From Girardinichthys multiradiatus (lineage: Eukaryota > Chordata > Actinopteri > Cyprinodontiformes > Goodeidae): a stretch of DNA of 64,000 nt. The stretch covers positions 18,562,442 through 18,626,441 of the forward strand of contig NC_061813.1 in the NCBI RefSeq assembly GCF_021462225.1, given 5' to 3'. The notes under the pieces are model-generated. The model made no database searches and was not told the origin of the DNA. It saw nothing but the letters and a program-made list of their open reading frames with translations. The position numbers and the translations under genes were made by a program. Below are positions 63,901 to 64,000 of the stretch, piece by piece (within the stretch, counting starts at the first letter, position 1; each line of letters starts with the position of its first letter).

Positions 63901-64000
63901 TGAGCTCTGTTGTGTGCAAAGTAAAAATAAAAGAAAAATCTACTTTCTACTCATTGTACTTTTGTTTATTACATGCGCTCACAACTGATTAGAGGAGAGA
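60942..64000. other. no gene recognised; one exon-like stretch
   Basis: T18 at 61518-61535. 61992-62028 has a strong acceptor-like pyrimidine tract before it and a gtaat donor after it, but no recognisable protein. 62985-63180 is mixed-composition with G-rich parts. Otherwise AT-rich. The 115- and 121-codon open frames show no domain. Confidence 0.4.

Overview
The window is nuclear DNA of a ray-finned (teleost) fish, most likely intergenic or intronic. The case rests on its mobile elements: several Tc1/mariner lineages, two copies of an RTE-clade LINE of the Rex3 type, an I-clade LINE with an RNase H domain and a GAA tail, tRNA-derived SINEs with the usual fish bodies, LTR-like repeats and long CA/TG arrays in AT-rich DNA. 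No host protein-coding exon, tRNA, rRNA, CRISPR array or bacterial-type operon could be supported. Nearly every convincing coding sequence is a transposase or a reverse transcriptase. Species cannot be decided from the sequence.

Layout. 1-540: Tc1 relic cut by the window edge. 2541-3935, 15046-16330 and 27866-29338: three copies of one dispersed LTR-like repeat. 4440-4650 and 20891-21250: tRNA-derived SINEs. 5905-7150: a Tc1-like element complete at both ends, with DD36E spacing and two stop codons in its transposase; a sister copy with an internal deletion lies at 59988-60939. 11850-12780, 14385-14515, 18200-18535, 30020-30900, 33296-33780, 36326-37179 and 40285-41065: decayed Tc1 relics, the last resembling the Sleeping Beauty/salmonid lineage. 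26650-27230 and 29350-29950: two LTR-like segments. 39080-39847: a non-coding element with short inverted ends that contains a telomere-like tract. 41208-43032: a solo LTR with 5-bp target duplication GTTTA, split by an I-clade LINE (41353-42490) that has its own 15-bp target duplication. 43090-44699: a Tc1 element with an intact 334-residue transposase. 47515-49765: RTE LINE copy 1, plus strand, badly decayed. 55244-58776: RTE LINE copy 2, minus strand, nearly full length and flanked by a perfect 80-bp direct repeat.

The genes do not form a cellular pathway; the window is a layered record of transposition. The youngest layers are the intact Tc1 at 43090 (about 97% identical inverted repeats), RTE copy 2 (identical 80-bp duplications) and the DD36E pair. 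Several gene-free stretches have a dense, mixed-composition look with homeodomain-like TAAT cores and could be conserved regulatory DNA, but this cannot be shown without an alignment. I found no convincing new cellular system. The best leads are the intact Tc1 transposase, the unusual 80-bp duplication with a junction hairpin at RTE copy 2, a stop codon shared by the two DD36E copies, and the unclassified LTR-like repeat family.
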